64,000 nt of DNA from Episyrphus balteatus (GCF_945859705.1 NC_079136.1:38411307-38475306), one strand, 5' to 3'. Positions 1 through 13,009 are shown, numbered from the stretch's first letter. A program made the numbers and translations. Notes: generated from the letters alone by a model not told the origin.

Positions 1-2660
1 TCATCTGTCATTACTCACTTGTCAAATTCTAAAGCCAATACATTCATTTATCATATCGCCACATACAATTTTCTGCTTAGTCACTTTGACCATTATCTCG
101 CACAAAATGACAACTTCTCATCTCTAAACATTTCTTTCCATTTTTTTTGTGACTTAAATTAGCACAATGACTATATTCTGACCAGTTTCACAATTGTTAA
201 CAAGTTGCTATTTATTCCAATTCACCGCCCACCAATGCCAATTCTAACCTACACATTTCTTCACGTTCCGTCACAGATGGTCAGCTTTGGACCCCGTTTA
301 TACAGTTTACATCATTTCTGAATATTTTAATCCTTTTATTTCAACTCGATGACTTTCAATAAAGTTGATTAAAAAATTCCATCCCTTTTTTACTGATGGT
401 CTCCAAATTAACAAGCAACCAGGGATGAAGTTGAAGTTTTTGGGTTTAGGTAGATATATTGTGAGAATGGCGCCCAACGTGAGGTATTGGTCAGTGCTGA
501 CATATTAAGTCGTATGTGTGTGCACTGAATTTCGATGTCCTTTTTCTAAAGAAGGAAGAGGAAACGTGCAAACATTCTCTACGACTATTGCCCACTTTTG
601 AAAACATGGTACAGCCCCTCCCACTTCTGAAGTTTTCTACCCTCTCTCTGATTATGCATGTGTTTACTTGTTACTTTGTTGCTATACTCCGATTAAATTG
701 AAATTTATTGCCAATTCTCATAAAAAATGAACATGGGAACATTGATTTCGCATACGTTACGATATCCGGACGAAATTACGCACACATCTGTAGAGAGAGA
801 GACGGTCAACAACAAACCTCATCCCCTTTTTTGAACGTTGATTACTTTCAGAAGAAGAGTGCACTGAGTTTGGCCTTTGAGCCGCTGTGGTTTTCGATCA
901 GGCGTCGTTATGTCTGACCCATGGTCGAGGGGTTTGAGTGTTGGTTCAGTAATTGGAAAAGCATTGTCCAAAGGATATATCACGACAAAAAAAGGACATT
1001 GCCGCCACCCGAAATCGAAAGTGGCCTTATAGAGATACCTAACTACCCTTATATGGCGACGCTACACACCACGAGAAAAAGGATTTTATTTTTGCAAAAA
1101 AAAAAAGGGAAAAAAAACCGGAAAAACGTTTATCATTTTTATCCGGACGTTGCGGATGATTGCGGATATGTGTGCGACTGTGTAGTGTATACCTTTTTCG
1201 ACTCAGAGTATTGGCGGTCGGGTTGGTTGGCAAAATGTTTATATGCACGTCAATTTAACCGATGTCCTTTTTATGATTGTCTTTTGTATTTGTATTTTTT
1301 TTTTTTTCTTCTGTTTTTATTAATACGTTTCGATTTTTTTCTCATTCAAACAATTTTTTTAAATTGCTTTTCGGATGAGTAAACATTTGTCAGTTATGAT
1401 TGTTTTTCACTTTTATTTTAAAAAATAAAAGGGTTTAGAATGTAAATACAACTTGATAAAAAAATGTCCTTAATACAGTTTGAATTTGAATCAAGTTTTT
1501 GTGTTTTAATTAACTTTTTTTAAACTCAAAGTCTGAAAAAACTCAGTGCAGCGTGCCGGACTGCCTAACGATTTCACTGAAGAGTGAAAATGAATTCGAT
1601 TCAATTAACTTTTATTTGGATTGCATGGCGTTAGATTAATTTTAGGGATTATTATCGTTTTATTTAAAACTTTAGTTTTTTTTTTACAAAATGTGTCCTA
1701 GAAGCTCTCATATTAGTTAGTGTCAATTCTTACGCATGCATGAATCTTTAATTAGATAATATATTCATATTTTTTGTATTAAATATTCTAAGTGATTTTT
1801 TTAAACCAGATTCGTGTTAAATTTTTGGGTCGTAAATCTGCTGTTTTTAAAGTATGTATAAATGTGGAAAAGCCCAATTTCGCGGCATTTCACTGCAAAT
1901 ATTGGGCTGCTTAAAATTGGTACTTTTAAGCAAAGTAAAGCAACTTCAATGACAATCTTTGTACTGAAAACATTCTTTTCGAATACTTAAGCTTTTTGTC
2001 TCTTTTTTAATAATACTTGCACCCCTTTGAATTATGTATTTCTGTTAGGGACATTACTCACATCTCTAATTTTTACCATAATCAAATTTCAAGCTTAGCT
2101 TGTGTACCATTTAAATTCATCAACCAAATGCATGCATAATCCTACCACTTTGTCATTGCTCCTTTATTTGATACCGAAAATTTCCAATCCATATTTTTTT
2201 TGCACATATTTTTTAGCTAAAAACATTCATCCCAATGTTTGACGCTCTTGCAACCGTTCACCCTATCTGCGTTTTGTTATCTATATTCATTGAGACGACA
2301 CAAAAACGATGTCGTCCTTGTTGGATTCCAATATTTCATCGCTATCCCGACTATCAAATATAATAAAAGGATTCAAAATAATACAGAAAAAAAAGTACAA
2401 AAATTCATAACCTTTTCTTCTTTGGACGGTTGGTTGGTTGGTTGTGAATTCGATTGGAATGTGCGTGAATTCACTCGATTATGTGCCAGGATTTTCTTAT
2501 AAAACATTGTTATTACACAACAAATAATAAAACACCAAATAAACGAAAAAATTGATTTTGTACTATACACGGGCTTTGTCACGGGGTCACGTAAAAATAT
2601 AAGACCCTTGTCCTTATAGATGCTGAACTGACTATGACTATACTCTTGTACCTTTATTAG
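1..2660. other. Intergenic, no gene seen
   Basis: AT-rich sequence with homopolymer runs. Open frames at 921-1382 and 2239-2502 are low complexity, lack a signal peptide or recognisable domain, and overlap antisense frames of similar length, so I take them as chance. I found no clear terminal inverted repeats here. Confidence 0.6.
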
Positions 2661-2667
2661 ATTTTTT

Positions 2668-2785
2668 ACTTGCGATATAGGTACTATAGGGCAAGTTTAG
2701 GATTCGTAAAAAAAATCGAACTCGAGATAACAATTTTACATGACATTACGATGATGGAGAATGCCAAAAAAGTGGGTCCGGCAAT

Positions 2786-2826
<41 letters not shown>

Positions 2827-3669
2827 CTCTATCTGGAGCTGCAGCCTAAACGAGTGAAGTGATTTTCTTCAAACTTGGTAGTTAGCAGTTTTTGGTGATT
2901 CCCTAGAGGGGAAATTGAAATTTTTTTTTTATGACCAAAACTAACGGTACCTGCCATATAACGGAAATAGAAAAGTTAATTTTTTTCAAAAACGGCTCTA
3001 ACGATTTTGATTAAAATTTTTGTGTGTAATACTACACATAAGGGCCAACTTTATAAATAAAAAAAATATTTTTTGTACCGTTATTAACGGTACCTGTCAT
3101 AGAACGGTTTTTTTCGTTTCTGAATATCTCGTACAAAATTAACCCGATTTAAATGAAAATTTTTATACAAAAGTGTGTAAGTAAAGATAATATTAAAATT
3201 TTAGAAAATTTTCAAAAAACCCATTTTTGGTTTTTTAAAAAATATTTCAAAATTTTTTTTTGAAAAATCAATTTTTTGAAAACGGATCAATGAAAAATTT
3301 TGAAATTTAGTTTTAATGTGTAAATTAATTATTTCTTCAAAATGGCATACCAACTTTTTTTTTGAAAAATGTTAAAAAAATTTTATATATAAAAAATTAT
3401 TTTTTTAAAAAACGGCTCCTACAATTTTCGAAATTTTTTTTCTAAAAATACCTTTTTATACGAGAAATAAAATGGCATATTTGTTTTTTTTTTTAAGATA
3501 TTTTAAAACGGAGTTTTATTAATTATAAAAACAGATTTAATTTTTTTATACTACCTATGAAATTTCTTCAAAATATCGAATTTTAAATTTCTTGAATAAA
3601 AAGCTTTAACATTATAGTTACTTTAAGCATAAGAGCAAGTACGTGCGACCCCAGTCGTGCAATTTATTT
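2668..3669 (+). mobile_element. Helitron-like (GTCT)n repeat, full copy 1
   Basis: This copy begins ACTTGCGATATAGGTACTATA and ends with GCAAGTACGTGCGACC followed by AGTCGTGCAATTTATTT. ACTTGC near the start and GCAAGT near the end form a short subterminal inverted repeat, and the last 25 bases can fold into a G-C rich hairpin. A (GTCT)n tract lies at about 2787-2830. The interior repeats the phrase 'AACGGCTCTAACGATTTTGAT'-like with poly-A/T stretches and has no coding capacity. The same order occurs at 43085-44118 (+) and 9842-10832 (-). The architecture (subterminal repeats, GTCY microsatellite, terminal hairpin) recalls DINE-1/mini-me non-autonomous Helitrons of flies. That family assignment is inference; the repeat itself is seen directly. 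Confidence 0.75.
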
Positions 3670-4236
3670 TTATATATTCTTCTATCAAATCCTTTGTAAT
3701 AAATAATAATACGAACAAAAAAAAAAAATTGGCAAAAATGTCCTTGCTATGGAAGACACAGAAGATTTTCCACTGCTTTTGTGTGAAAATTGAATTGTTC
3801 CACTCGTCGAAACATATCGAAGATGAATGTGGAATTTTTTTTGTTTTTTTTTTGTCTGTTTTTTTGTGATTTATGTCCGAAGGAGTTTAATATGACATTG
3901 GATATTATTTGGTATTGGAAAATTAGATTTATTTTGGAGAATTTCATGCAACAATGTTCTTGATCGATTTGGTATACAAAATTAGAGTCTGGATTTGATT
4001 ATTGATTTAGATAGCGTGTGGATAGAAATAATAGTACAAATCCATCAGTAAAATATGATTAATTAGGTGCTTAAAAAAGGATGCGCTGAAGAACCCTATT
4101 AAATTGGGAACAACAATGAAATGGTTTTAATTGGCAATTTTACTACATAATTGTACAGTACAATCAAATATCAAACAATATAAATTGGACTGAAGTCCTG
4201 ACCAATAATAAAATGAGAAAAGTACAAAACTATTTA
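3670..4236. other. Intergenic, no gene seen
   Basis: AT-rich spacer between two mobile elements. Frames at 3657-3869 (+) and 3747-3947 (-) are overlapping, low complexity and of chance length. Confidence 0.5.
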
Positions 4237-4727
4237 CAGTAAAACCCGGATAAGTGCCTCTCGCTTAAGTGCCTAACCCGCATAAGTACCTTTGTTTTCT
4301 TAGAACCAAAATTTTAAGCATTTTTTCACATAAAATTGATCTTTTAAGTACCTTTCGCTTAACTACCTTCCCCGCTTAATTGCCTGGCTTTTCAAATTTT
4401 ATAATTGAATTTACTTGCAAAAAATTCTTTTAAGTACACATTTGAAACAAATTTGAACTGTAAGAAAAACTTCGTTTCCTAAACCGCTTTAAAATTCTAA
4501 AATTCTACCATGGGTAGAAATTAGTTAGTTAGCTATTTTAAACATTCAAAGTAATTTTGTTTTCTGAAGATTATGTTTTTAGTAATCAAACATGTTTTTT
4601 TTATTATTAAATAAATATAGAGATAACTGCCTATGAGCACTTAAGCGGGTTCTTGTAAGTACCTTACCCGCTTTAGTGCCTATCAAAATGGGGCATTTAA
4701 GGTGAGGTACTTATCCGGGTTTTACTG
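4237..4727. mobile_element. TA-flanked MITE, pogo-like ends
   Basis: The ends are perfect inverted repeats of about 19 bp (CAGTAAAACCCGGATAAGT), flanked on both sides by TA at 4235-4236 and 4728-4729. The CAGT start and TA target site fit the pogo/Tigger branch of Tc1-mariner. The interior (491 bp in all) is non-coding. It repeats the motif 'AAGTRCCT..CCCGC' about eight times in both orientations, which looks like multiplied end sequence or transposase-binding sites. Confidence 0.85.
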
Positions 4728-5750
4728 TAGTTGAAATCGTCATTTTTGACACCAATATAGAACATTTGTCTAGGACTAACACGAAAATAAAATAATTCCC
4801 AAAGAACAATTGAGTCCTTATATTTGAAAGTGGTATAAGTCCATGTAAAAAAAAACATTAAGTTATTAAGTTTTTTTCTGTTGAAAAAACGACTCTAATA
4901 TAATTTTTCCAAAAAAAATTTCTTAAAATTCTTTGTTACATCAGAAAAAATTGTTCTGAAATGTTTGGAGGTCAAAAAATAAAGGATGCAATAAATACAA
5001 GAAAAAGGTTAAGTATTACACCTACATATATTATATTCCAAGCATATTGGTATTTTTGTATTTATTAGATCATTTTTATATTTTCTTCTAACTGTTACAG
5101 GTAGGAAGAAGAACGTCGACAAGGAACTTAATAAGTTTCAATACCGACCTCAAATTTGAAGACAAATCACGAAGACAGAAATAATAATTAAAACAAAAAA
5201 AAAATAAAAAATTAATTTATCAAATGAATCTGAGCTCTCAAAAAACCTCACTGGATTTTTGTTATTATGGCGCTGGTTTATTGAACAAAATAAAAACCGT
5301 CAATAATAATAATACAAGAGATGGTTTTCCAATTTAATTATTTAAATTAGCATTTTTACATTTTCGAAAAATGTATTTTTCAAGATACCTACTTATAAAA
5401 ATTCAAAAAACTTATTTTCCGAATCTTAAGTTTTTTATTTTGCTACTTGAGGGTTTATTTTAAACTAAAAATACGGTAAATACTTGTCATAAAAAGTTAA
5501 ATATTTTGGAAAACGACTTCTACAATTTTTATTAAAATAATTCAAGGTTTCAGACAATCATAATTAACGGAACCGTTTATTTAAATGTCTGACTGGTTCA
5601 ATTTTAACGATTTTCTTTTTACAAAAATATTTATAAAACCCTAAAATAAATTTTAGAAATATAAAATTTTGGACTTTTAATAATATAAAATTCATGACCG
5701 AGTAAGGTAAAAGTGGCTTTAATGTTAAAACTTCTTATAGGTACAAACAA
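4728..5750. other. Intergenic, no gene seen
   Basis: AT-rich DNA without a plausible reading frame. The right half, from about 5340, resembles the A/T-rich interior of the Helitron-like repeat family and may belong to the copy at 5751-6324. Confidence 0.4.
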
Positions 5751-6324
5751 AATAAAATGCACGACTGAGGTCGCACGTACTTCCTCTCACAGTTCAAAGC
5801 ACTTTTATTTTAGTCTACTTGTAGATTTTAAAAGCTGGATCTAAATTTAAAAAAATTGATATTGGGGAAGAGCCGACATTTAGGGCAAAATTTTGTTAAA
5901 TGAAAAAAATTTTTTTTGTTATTTGACTTTTTTGAGAAAAAATAAAAATGCAGTTTCATTGCCACTGCTTTAAATACTACGTATTCAAAGTTTAATCAAA
6001 ATCGTTAGAGCCGTTTTCGAGAAATTTGTAATATCGTATTTTTTTGTATGGGAGGTATATGTTCTAAACGAGATATAAAAAATTAAATAAATAAATAAAA
6101 AAAAAAAAAACAAAAAAAATCCAACTTTCAGAATTCCATAAAAATCATCTGTACCAAATTTGAAGAAAAACCATCCACCCGTTTAGGCTGTCGAAATGTG
6201 TACAGATGGAATTGCAGGACCCACTTTTTCGGAATTCTCCATCATCATGTTGGTTTTGATTAAAATCTCAATTTTTTTTTTTTGACACGAAACCAATACT
6301 TTCCCTATAGGCTATAGAGCAAGT
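5751..6324 (-). mobile_element. Helitron-like repeat, variant copy without microsatellite
   Basis: In minus orientation both ends match the family: the CACGACTGAGGTCGCACGTAC hairpin end at 5759, and GCTATAGAGCAAGT at 6324. The segment 'GGACCCACTTTTTCGGAATTCTCCATCATCATG' corresponds to the conserved block of the full copies. The (GTCT)n array is replaced by about 20 ordinary bases. An internal block with 'GGGGAAGAGCCGAC' is shared with the fragment at 23119-23357, so this is a separate subfamily. Confidence 0.65.
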
Positions 6325-8409
6325 AAAATACACGTTCTTGCTCTTATTGTTCAAAATCAAAAAATTTAATTTTGAAAAATTTTCCAAAATGATATGATAC
6401 TCAAACGCTTCTGTATTTCTTGAAAGAAAACGGTTCTGATAGTAACCGTAAATAATCACACAAAAAATATATTTTTTTATTTTCATTTTAATATTATTAA
6501 CCTAGGTATTAGTCTTTTATCGAAAACGGATTTTTTACTTTGATATTAGGTGTTTATTTAAAATTTCTAAAACAATGCCATATCAAAATTAGGTACACTT
6601 ATTTAAAAAAAAAAAATACTTTTATTTTACATTCAATTTACCAAACTTTTATAGAAAAAATCTTTTAAATCCTAAGCTTTTGAGAGAAATTTCGTAGGAA
6701 GTTGTAGTGCATTTTATTCTTATCTGGAATGGGTCTTTTCTTTTCAAGTAGAACGTATTTAAAATAGGTATTAAAGATTATTTCCCTGAATGAGTTTTAA
6801 ATTTCCCAATTTAGGTTTATTTTTGCATCCATCATAAAAGAAAGATAACGAAATCACAAAAAAAAAAGTAGTAAAATAAGAAATTAGGATAAAAAAATCC
6901 TTTGATTAAGTTTTACAGTTCAGTGAAATTGAAAATTGCAAATTTAGGTAAAATGCAAAAATCAACCAAAACAACCCCTTTGAAAATTTTAAATTTGTCC
7001 TTTCATCTTTTGTACCTATCTTCTTAACAACAAAAAAAAACCTTCACCATACATCTCTATTTTTTAAAATTAAAATTAAAACCAGCAAAGGACAAACAAA
7101 GACCAAAACCGCCATACGGTCTGTTTCTTATTTCTTTCTTTTTTGGCAAACATCATGTTTCATGTGAAAAAAGTTCATATACAAAGGTGAGTCCTTTCTA
7201 TCTTCCTTCCGCATTCAAATAACATGAGAAAAGGATTTAAAGTGTAATTTGACTATGCATGTCACATTATTTGCAAATTAGCCTCACCCTTTTTTAGAAG
7301 AAAAAGAACTCCACATACGTACGTTCGACATATCTATCATATGTGGAAAGCACAGTAAAATCTCTCTTTACAAACAGACAGTCTACCAAATTAACTGGTA
7401 AAATCATGGTCTTAGAGGATTTCTATCTTACAGAGATTTTACTGTTTCATCTCTAAAAATGTTCACTTTAAAACCATTGCTCAAACTTACTTAAACCCAC
7501 AGGGTGAAAGACCATACAATGTTTTGACATCCCGATTTTCATCTATATATCCTCAGCCATCAATATATGCATCGATAAATTTAAATAACAAGGACATGTG
7601 TGCCACAGCATGCAAAAATACAAAAACACAAAAAAAAAAAACAACGACCGACGACAGGATAAAGTCAAACAATAAAATGGGAAAAAATCAAAGAATCTTT
7701 GATCTTGGGTATTGGATAAGAGCAAAATAAGATACATCCAATAAATACCCTTTGACATGACATACTCGTTGAGATGTTGTATAGAGAAGATGGCAAATGT
7801 TTGCTTTTGTCGTTGTTCTTAGCAAACAAGGAGCAATGGACTGCAAAGGTCCTTTTGTGTACTTGAAAATAATTTTCTATTCTTTTATTTTTTTTGAAAA
7901 TTGCTATTTCTTATCAATGGAGGTAGTTCATATAAGTTATATGAAGAATGGATTCTGGAAATGACATTAGGAAGCATTTAGAGCTTTGATAGTTATTTAA
8001 ATGCCCTTTGGTATTATTTTCAAATTAAAAAAAAAAACTTGTAGCCCAGTTTTTAAATTTTGAATTGCTATATCTTAAAGGCTTAGAAGTTATCAATCCT
8101 GTGTTTCAACTTAAAAACAATTTAATCGCAAATTTTAAAAGATTGTTTTATAAATTGATTTAAACTCTGTTCGAGAACCGTTTGAATCCTCAAAGGCCGA
8201 AGTATAGGTACATAACTTAAGGATCCGAAAAGTATGCAATGTATTTTAAATGTGTTTTTTTTTTTTATCTGTTAAAATTTCTTGGGCTTTTAAACTAGTA
8301 TAATTTTGCACAAAAATTTATTTTATTTAGGTTTTCATTTTTGTAGGTACTAATAAATTCTTCATCCCTCAGAGAAATATGAAATCTGATAGAATACTTT
8401 TATGGGTTG
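6325..8409. other. Intergenic with one small MITE
   Basis: No gene seen. Frames at 6268-6486, 7524-7730 and 7543-7758 are low complexity and of chance length. The only structured item is the small inverted-repeat element at 7353-7444. Confidence 0.5.
7353..7444. mobile_element. Short MITE-like inverted repeat
   Basis: CAGTAAAATCTCT at the left and AGAGATTTTACTG at the right are perfect inverted ends of a 92-bp unit. The CAGTAAAA start is like that of the element at 4237-4727, but there is no TA flank, so it may be an eroded relative. Confidence 0.5.
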
Positions 8410-8482
8410 GGGTCAAAATTCGGCAGGAATCAAAATTCTCTTGTTAAAATTCTGCTTTCAAAATTCTACTTTTCAAAATTCT

Positions 8483-9158
8483 GTTGATCAAAAGTCGATA
8501 TGGGCAGAAAGTCGAAAAATGAACAGTTTTTAATATAACGGGTTTTTTCTAATGACTATCTTAAACCTTTTAAAAGGGATAGTAACCTCTTTTTAGGGTC
8601 TCCGAATCCGAATCCGAAGTCCATTTTGCCCTATCACGTCAGGTTTTTAAGATAACCTCAAAAACTGTCACAGCCCCAAAAAATTTTTTTGTTTGAACTA
8701 GGAGTGCGATTATGTTTATTAGGTATAGGTTTTTCGGGTCGCTTAACCCAGATTCGAAGTCTATTTTGCCTTATCACGTCAGGTTTTCGAGATAACATCA
8801 AAAAAGTAATGAACATCTTTTTTGAGGTTATCTCGATAACCTGACGTGATAGGGCAAAAAAAACTTCGAATCTGGTTTCAGCGACCCGAAAAACATATAA
8901 TAAACATAGTCGCACTACCAGATCAAAAAAAAACATTTTTTGAGGTTATCTTGAAAACCTGACGTGATGGGGCAAAATGGACTTCGGGTTCGGTTTCAGC
9001 GACCCTAAAAACCTATGCATTTCACTAAAAAATAGCGCAAAACACAATATAGAGAGTTACTAACCCTTTTAAAAGGTTTGAGATAGTCATCGGAAAAAAC
9101 CCGTTATTTTAAAAACTGTTCATTTTTCGACTTTCTGCCCATATCGTCTTTTGATCAA
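8483..9158. repeat. Long foldback, arms about 115 bp
   Basis: TTGATCAAAAGTCGATATGG at 8483 is mirrored by CCATATCGTCTTTTGATCAA ending at 9158. The arms stay paired through the ACCTTTTAAAAGG-type block near 8565-8610 and 9045-9095. The centre repeats the phrase 'AACCTGACGTGATAGGGCAAAA' several times in both orientations. The 92-aa antisense frame here is a by-product of the palindrome. Confidence 0.75.
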
Positions 9159-9841
9159 GGGCTTCAAGAGAACAACATACTAAAATTTCAGACAATTTCA
9201 CCGAGGGCCACTTCCCATACAAAATGTGCGGGGTCCTTTTAAAAAGCGCGCGCTTTTTAATATTTTCCAAGTCCATTTTTAATTTTTTGCAAAATTTCGT
9301 AAAATCATCATCTTGTTAAATTTGCTGCTTATTATTAGGTACTTACTTACGAGTACTATGTCAAAAAGGTCTTTAATGATAAATATCTTCGAAAAATAAT
9401 ACATACATAATTGAAAATTTTTTAACTAATCAAATAGTGAGGCGGCTAAGCGACAAAACCGTGCACTTTGTGATAAAAGCATGAAATTGATATCATTGGT
9501 ACTACTCAATATAAGAGTTATTTTGAGATATTGGACCACCTTGTATTCCATTCAGGAGGGTAGATACAAGAGCTTTTCTGTGTTGCACCTGCATTGTTGC
9601 ATATCATAGTATAGCTAATAAAACCTTTTTATTAATAGAATACATGATTTCGTTATAATTTTTAACGCCCGATCGAATAAAACCAATACCAATGTGCCTG
9701 GACCGTCATGATGTATGTTATTGCACTCTTTATAAATAGTCATTTACTTAAAGAACAAGAGCCAAAATATTAGCAAGTTCTCCTTGAAAATATGTGGTAG
9801 CCTGATGAAATTTTGTATGCACGTTTAATATACCATATAAA

Positions 9842-10832
9842 AATAAAATGCACGACTGGGTCGCACGAACTTGCTCTTAGAGTTAAAGTTGCTTTAATTT
9901 TTAAGACTTTTTATATAGAAATTTGAAGAAAAAAATTAAATTCGTTTAAAAAAATAAAATCTGCAATTAAATTGCCCTCCAAAACAAGTATGCAGTTTTG
10001 ATTGATATATTAACATGCATTTTTAGAAAAAAAATTTTCAAAATCGTTAGAGCCGTTTTTTAAAAAACTAATTTTTTATAAATGATTTTTTGGAAAAAAA
10101 GTTTTAAAATAAAATTGGTATGCCATTTTGTAGAAATCACTAATTAACATCTAAAAACAAAATTTCAAAAAAATTCAATGTTCCGTTTTCGAAAATTTGA
10201 ATTTTCAAAAAAAAAATTTCAAAATTTTTTTAAAAATCCAAAAATTATTTTTTTGGAAATTTTATTTTTGGTTTATATTAAAATTGTATAAATTCTTCTT
10301 CACAAAAAGTTTCGTTGAAATCGAATAAGCGGTTTCGGTGATAATCGGATTTGAAAAAAACGGTTCTATGGCAGATACCGTTAATAATGATTTTCCAGAA
10401 AAAAATTTTTCATTGAAAGATAGACCTTAACTTAAAATTAACATTTGAATTTTTTAAACAAAATCGTTAGAGCTGTTTTCGAGATATTTTAATTTTACTA
10501 AAATCGGTATATGACAGGTACCGTTATTTTTGGCCCAAAAAAATTTATTCCAAAAACCCCTCTGGAGAGTTGCCAAATAACGCTACATACCAAGTTTGAC
10601 ATTAATCGGTTCATCCGTTTAGGCTGTAGCTCCTTATACAGACAGACAGACTGACAGACTGACAGACTGACAGACTGACAGACTGACAGACTGACAGACA
10701 GACAGACAGACGGACTTCCGGGACCCACTTTTTTGGCATTGTCTACCATCGTAATGTCATGGAAAAGTGTTATCTCAACTTTTTTTTTTTGTACGAATGC
10801 ATAACTTGATATATAGTACCTATATCGCAAGT
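9842..10832 (-). mobile_element. Helitron-like (GTCT)n repeat, full copy 3
   Basis: Reverse-strand copy of the repeat at 2668-3669. The hairpin end is at 9848-9872 and the ACTTGCGATATAGGTACTATA end finishes at 10832. Its microsatellite (10639-10712) is unlike the others: it alternates GACAGACT units with plain GACA units, so the tract has diversified. It sits inside the composite element at 8410-11216. Confidence 0.75.
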
Positions 10833-11216
10833 AAAAATAATAAAATATGCTCATCAAAATATTTCGGGTTAAAGGGTGTTTTTTTTAGTGAGAAAGAACA
10901 CTTTCGAAATAGAAATTAGTATTAAAAAATTGAATAAGAAAAGGAATATTTTTTATCACCCAACATCGTTTCTAGATGTGGCATGTGGGTTATAAGAAAG
11001 TCAGTCTTTTGGACAGTTAAAAAAGTACCAAACTTAAATTACATCAATGAGGTGTATTTTTGTTAAGTAAACGCATTAGCAGAATTTTGAAAAGCAGAAT
11101 TTTAAAAAGCAGAATTTTGAAAGACAGAATATAAAAAACCAGAAATTTGAAAAACAGAATTTTCTTGAAAAAAGCTGAAATTTGAAAACCATAGTTTTGA
11201 AGTCAGAATTTTGACC

Positions 11217-13001
11217 CGCTCTTTACTCTTATATCAGAATACAAAATATCAGATAGGTACATACTATTTACATCCATTGTTCAAATAAACTAATCATATT
11301 CTTTCTTGAACTGAAACTCATAAAATATTGTCACACACAGGTATGGACTGTAAAATCGGCTATACGAAACAGCCCTCTGTATCTGTATCCTCCTCTTGCC
11401 AATTCTCACATACATCAAGATCAAAGTCATTACCGGGATTATTTTACGTGCGTAGCCAGTTTTTAAGGTAAAGTACGTCACTAAGCCAACGACTTTATAC
11501 CGTTGATTTGCATCAAATACCCATTTACCGACCAATAAATTGCCATTGAAACATCAGAATATCATAAAAATTGACACAGAAATTGCCTAAAAATGTAAAA
11601 CATCTTTCTTCTTAGAATCCTGCTGTTTTCGTGTGACCGCTTTCTTCACTGAATATTTTACAGAAAAGAAAATATAATCCAATGTGCGATGTATCTTTCT
11701 TGTGAGTCAAATAAATCTTATTTTTTTTTTACCTCCAGGATATAAATAAGAAGAAAAATAACTTTAAAATTTCTTCCTTAAAAAATTGATATGATATACG
11801 CAACCAAAGGAGTGCAACTGTTTTAAATGGCCGCTCATATAGGTAGTCCCATATGGATCTACTCATAGGAATACCTATTCCCTCGTTTATATTCTAAAAT
11901 ATTGCCAACGACGAAGATCCTTAATTTGATTTATTAGCCCAACGTGCGAGGTGAACCCTCCTCGTACATCGCTCGATTGATTCACACCGATTTTAAATTG
12001 ACATGACAAAGGACTAAAACGAACAAAAACAGGAGCAGAATCTGGGCCAAAACAGTGGTTACTGGTGTCAATGATTTGAAATACTTATGGGTTCATTATT
12101 GGGAACAAAGTCGACCTGAGGTGAGGGAACACCTCCCTCATATCACATCCAGGATGATGCTTCAATTACACAATTTAGAAAGAACGCTATGTGTCCTTGT
12201 TAGAAATTTTGAAATGGTGTAATTTCGCATAGGAAAGTCCTTGTTCACACGTCTGTCTTTGGTGTGTGTGTGTCTTATTGTAAAGTGGAACGAATTGCGA
12301 AAAAATGCAAATTGACACACGCGACAAAATACTTTGCAACTGACTGATGGATACTGCTGGCAATGCTAAAAAAAAATAGATGTAACATCCTCGTACTTTA
12401 GCCTATTTGCGAATGTTTGCAAAACAATTTAATATCGGGCTGACAAGGACATTGAGTGTGTGTGCTATTGGGAATGGGAGCTTGGGAAGATGACAAAAAA
12501 AAAAAAATGTGGTTTGAGTGAGGGCGAACAATAGCTATGACGAAGAAAAGACAAGAACGACGTGCTCTATTGTTCTGTTAAAACATGATGCACGCGGGAC
12601 ATGAGAAATTGCCAAGTTTATTTGGATCATTTAAGATTGGTTATCCTTTGTGATTTTCAATTAAATTAATTTTGATGAAAAATTACCAGAGCGGAGCACA
12701 AAGATTGAATCATGTTTTGATGATGGTGTCATCATTGATGGATTCCGAACATTTATCAGTGAAATTGATTATTATAAAAGGAGGGTTACAAAAACGAAGT
12801 CGTCAGAATGGTGTACCTTTCTGATTTTATTTGATTTTCATTTAGTTTACTTGAATAGGTTAAATATATTAAATGATGATTTGATTCAAATTGATTTATT
12901 TATTTGGAAAATATCAAGTAGGTACCTACTATCTACTTTTGTATCCAGTTCTTGACGCGAATTAAATTTGGAATACATTTTTGGAATAAGGATGGTTATA
13001 A
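11217..13001. other. Intergenic, no gene seen
   Basis: Less A/T-biased in places than its surroundings. The minus frame at 11290-11535 (81 aa) has no recognisable domain. A TATAAAAG at 12773-12780 lies about 32 bp before a GTCAGA, a possible core promoter, but only a seven-codon frame follows. Confidence 0.45.
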
Positions 13002-13009
13002 AATGCATT

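Larger units (their letters stand above)
8410..11216. mobile_element. Composite element bounded by inverted short-tandem ends
   Basis: The left boundary (8410-8485) is a degenerate run of TCAAAATTCTG units starting GGTCAAAATTC. The right boundary (11078-11216) is a longer run of the reverse complement, CAGAATTTTGAAAA, ending GAATTTTGACC. The two outer edges therefore mirror each other across 2.8 kb. Inside are a long foldback (8483-9158) and a full Helitron-like repeat (9842-10832). Tandem repeats inside inverted ends occur in foldback-type DNA transposons. No transposase frame is visible, and I could not identify a target duplication. Confidence 0.5.

Noticed and set aside
12773..12806. TATAAAAG plus TCAGA with good promoter spacing
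   Set aside because: The only following ATG opens a seven-codon frame, and no splice pattern or signal peptide follows.
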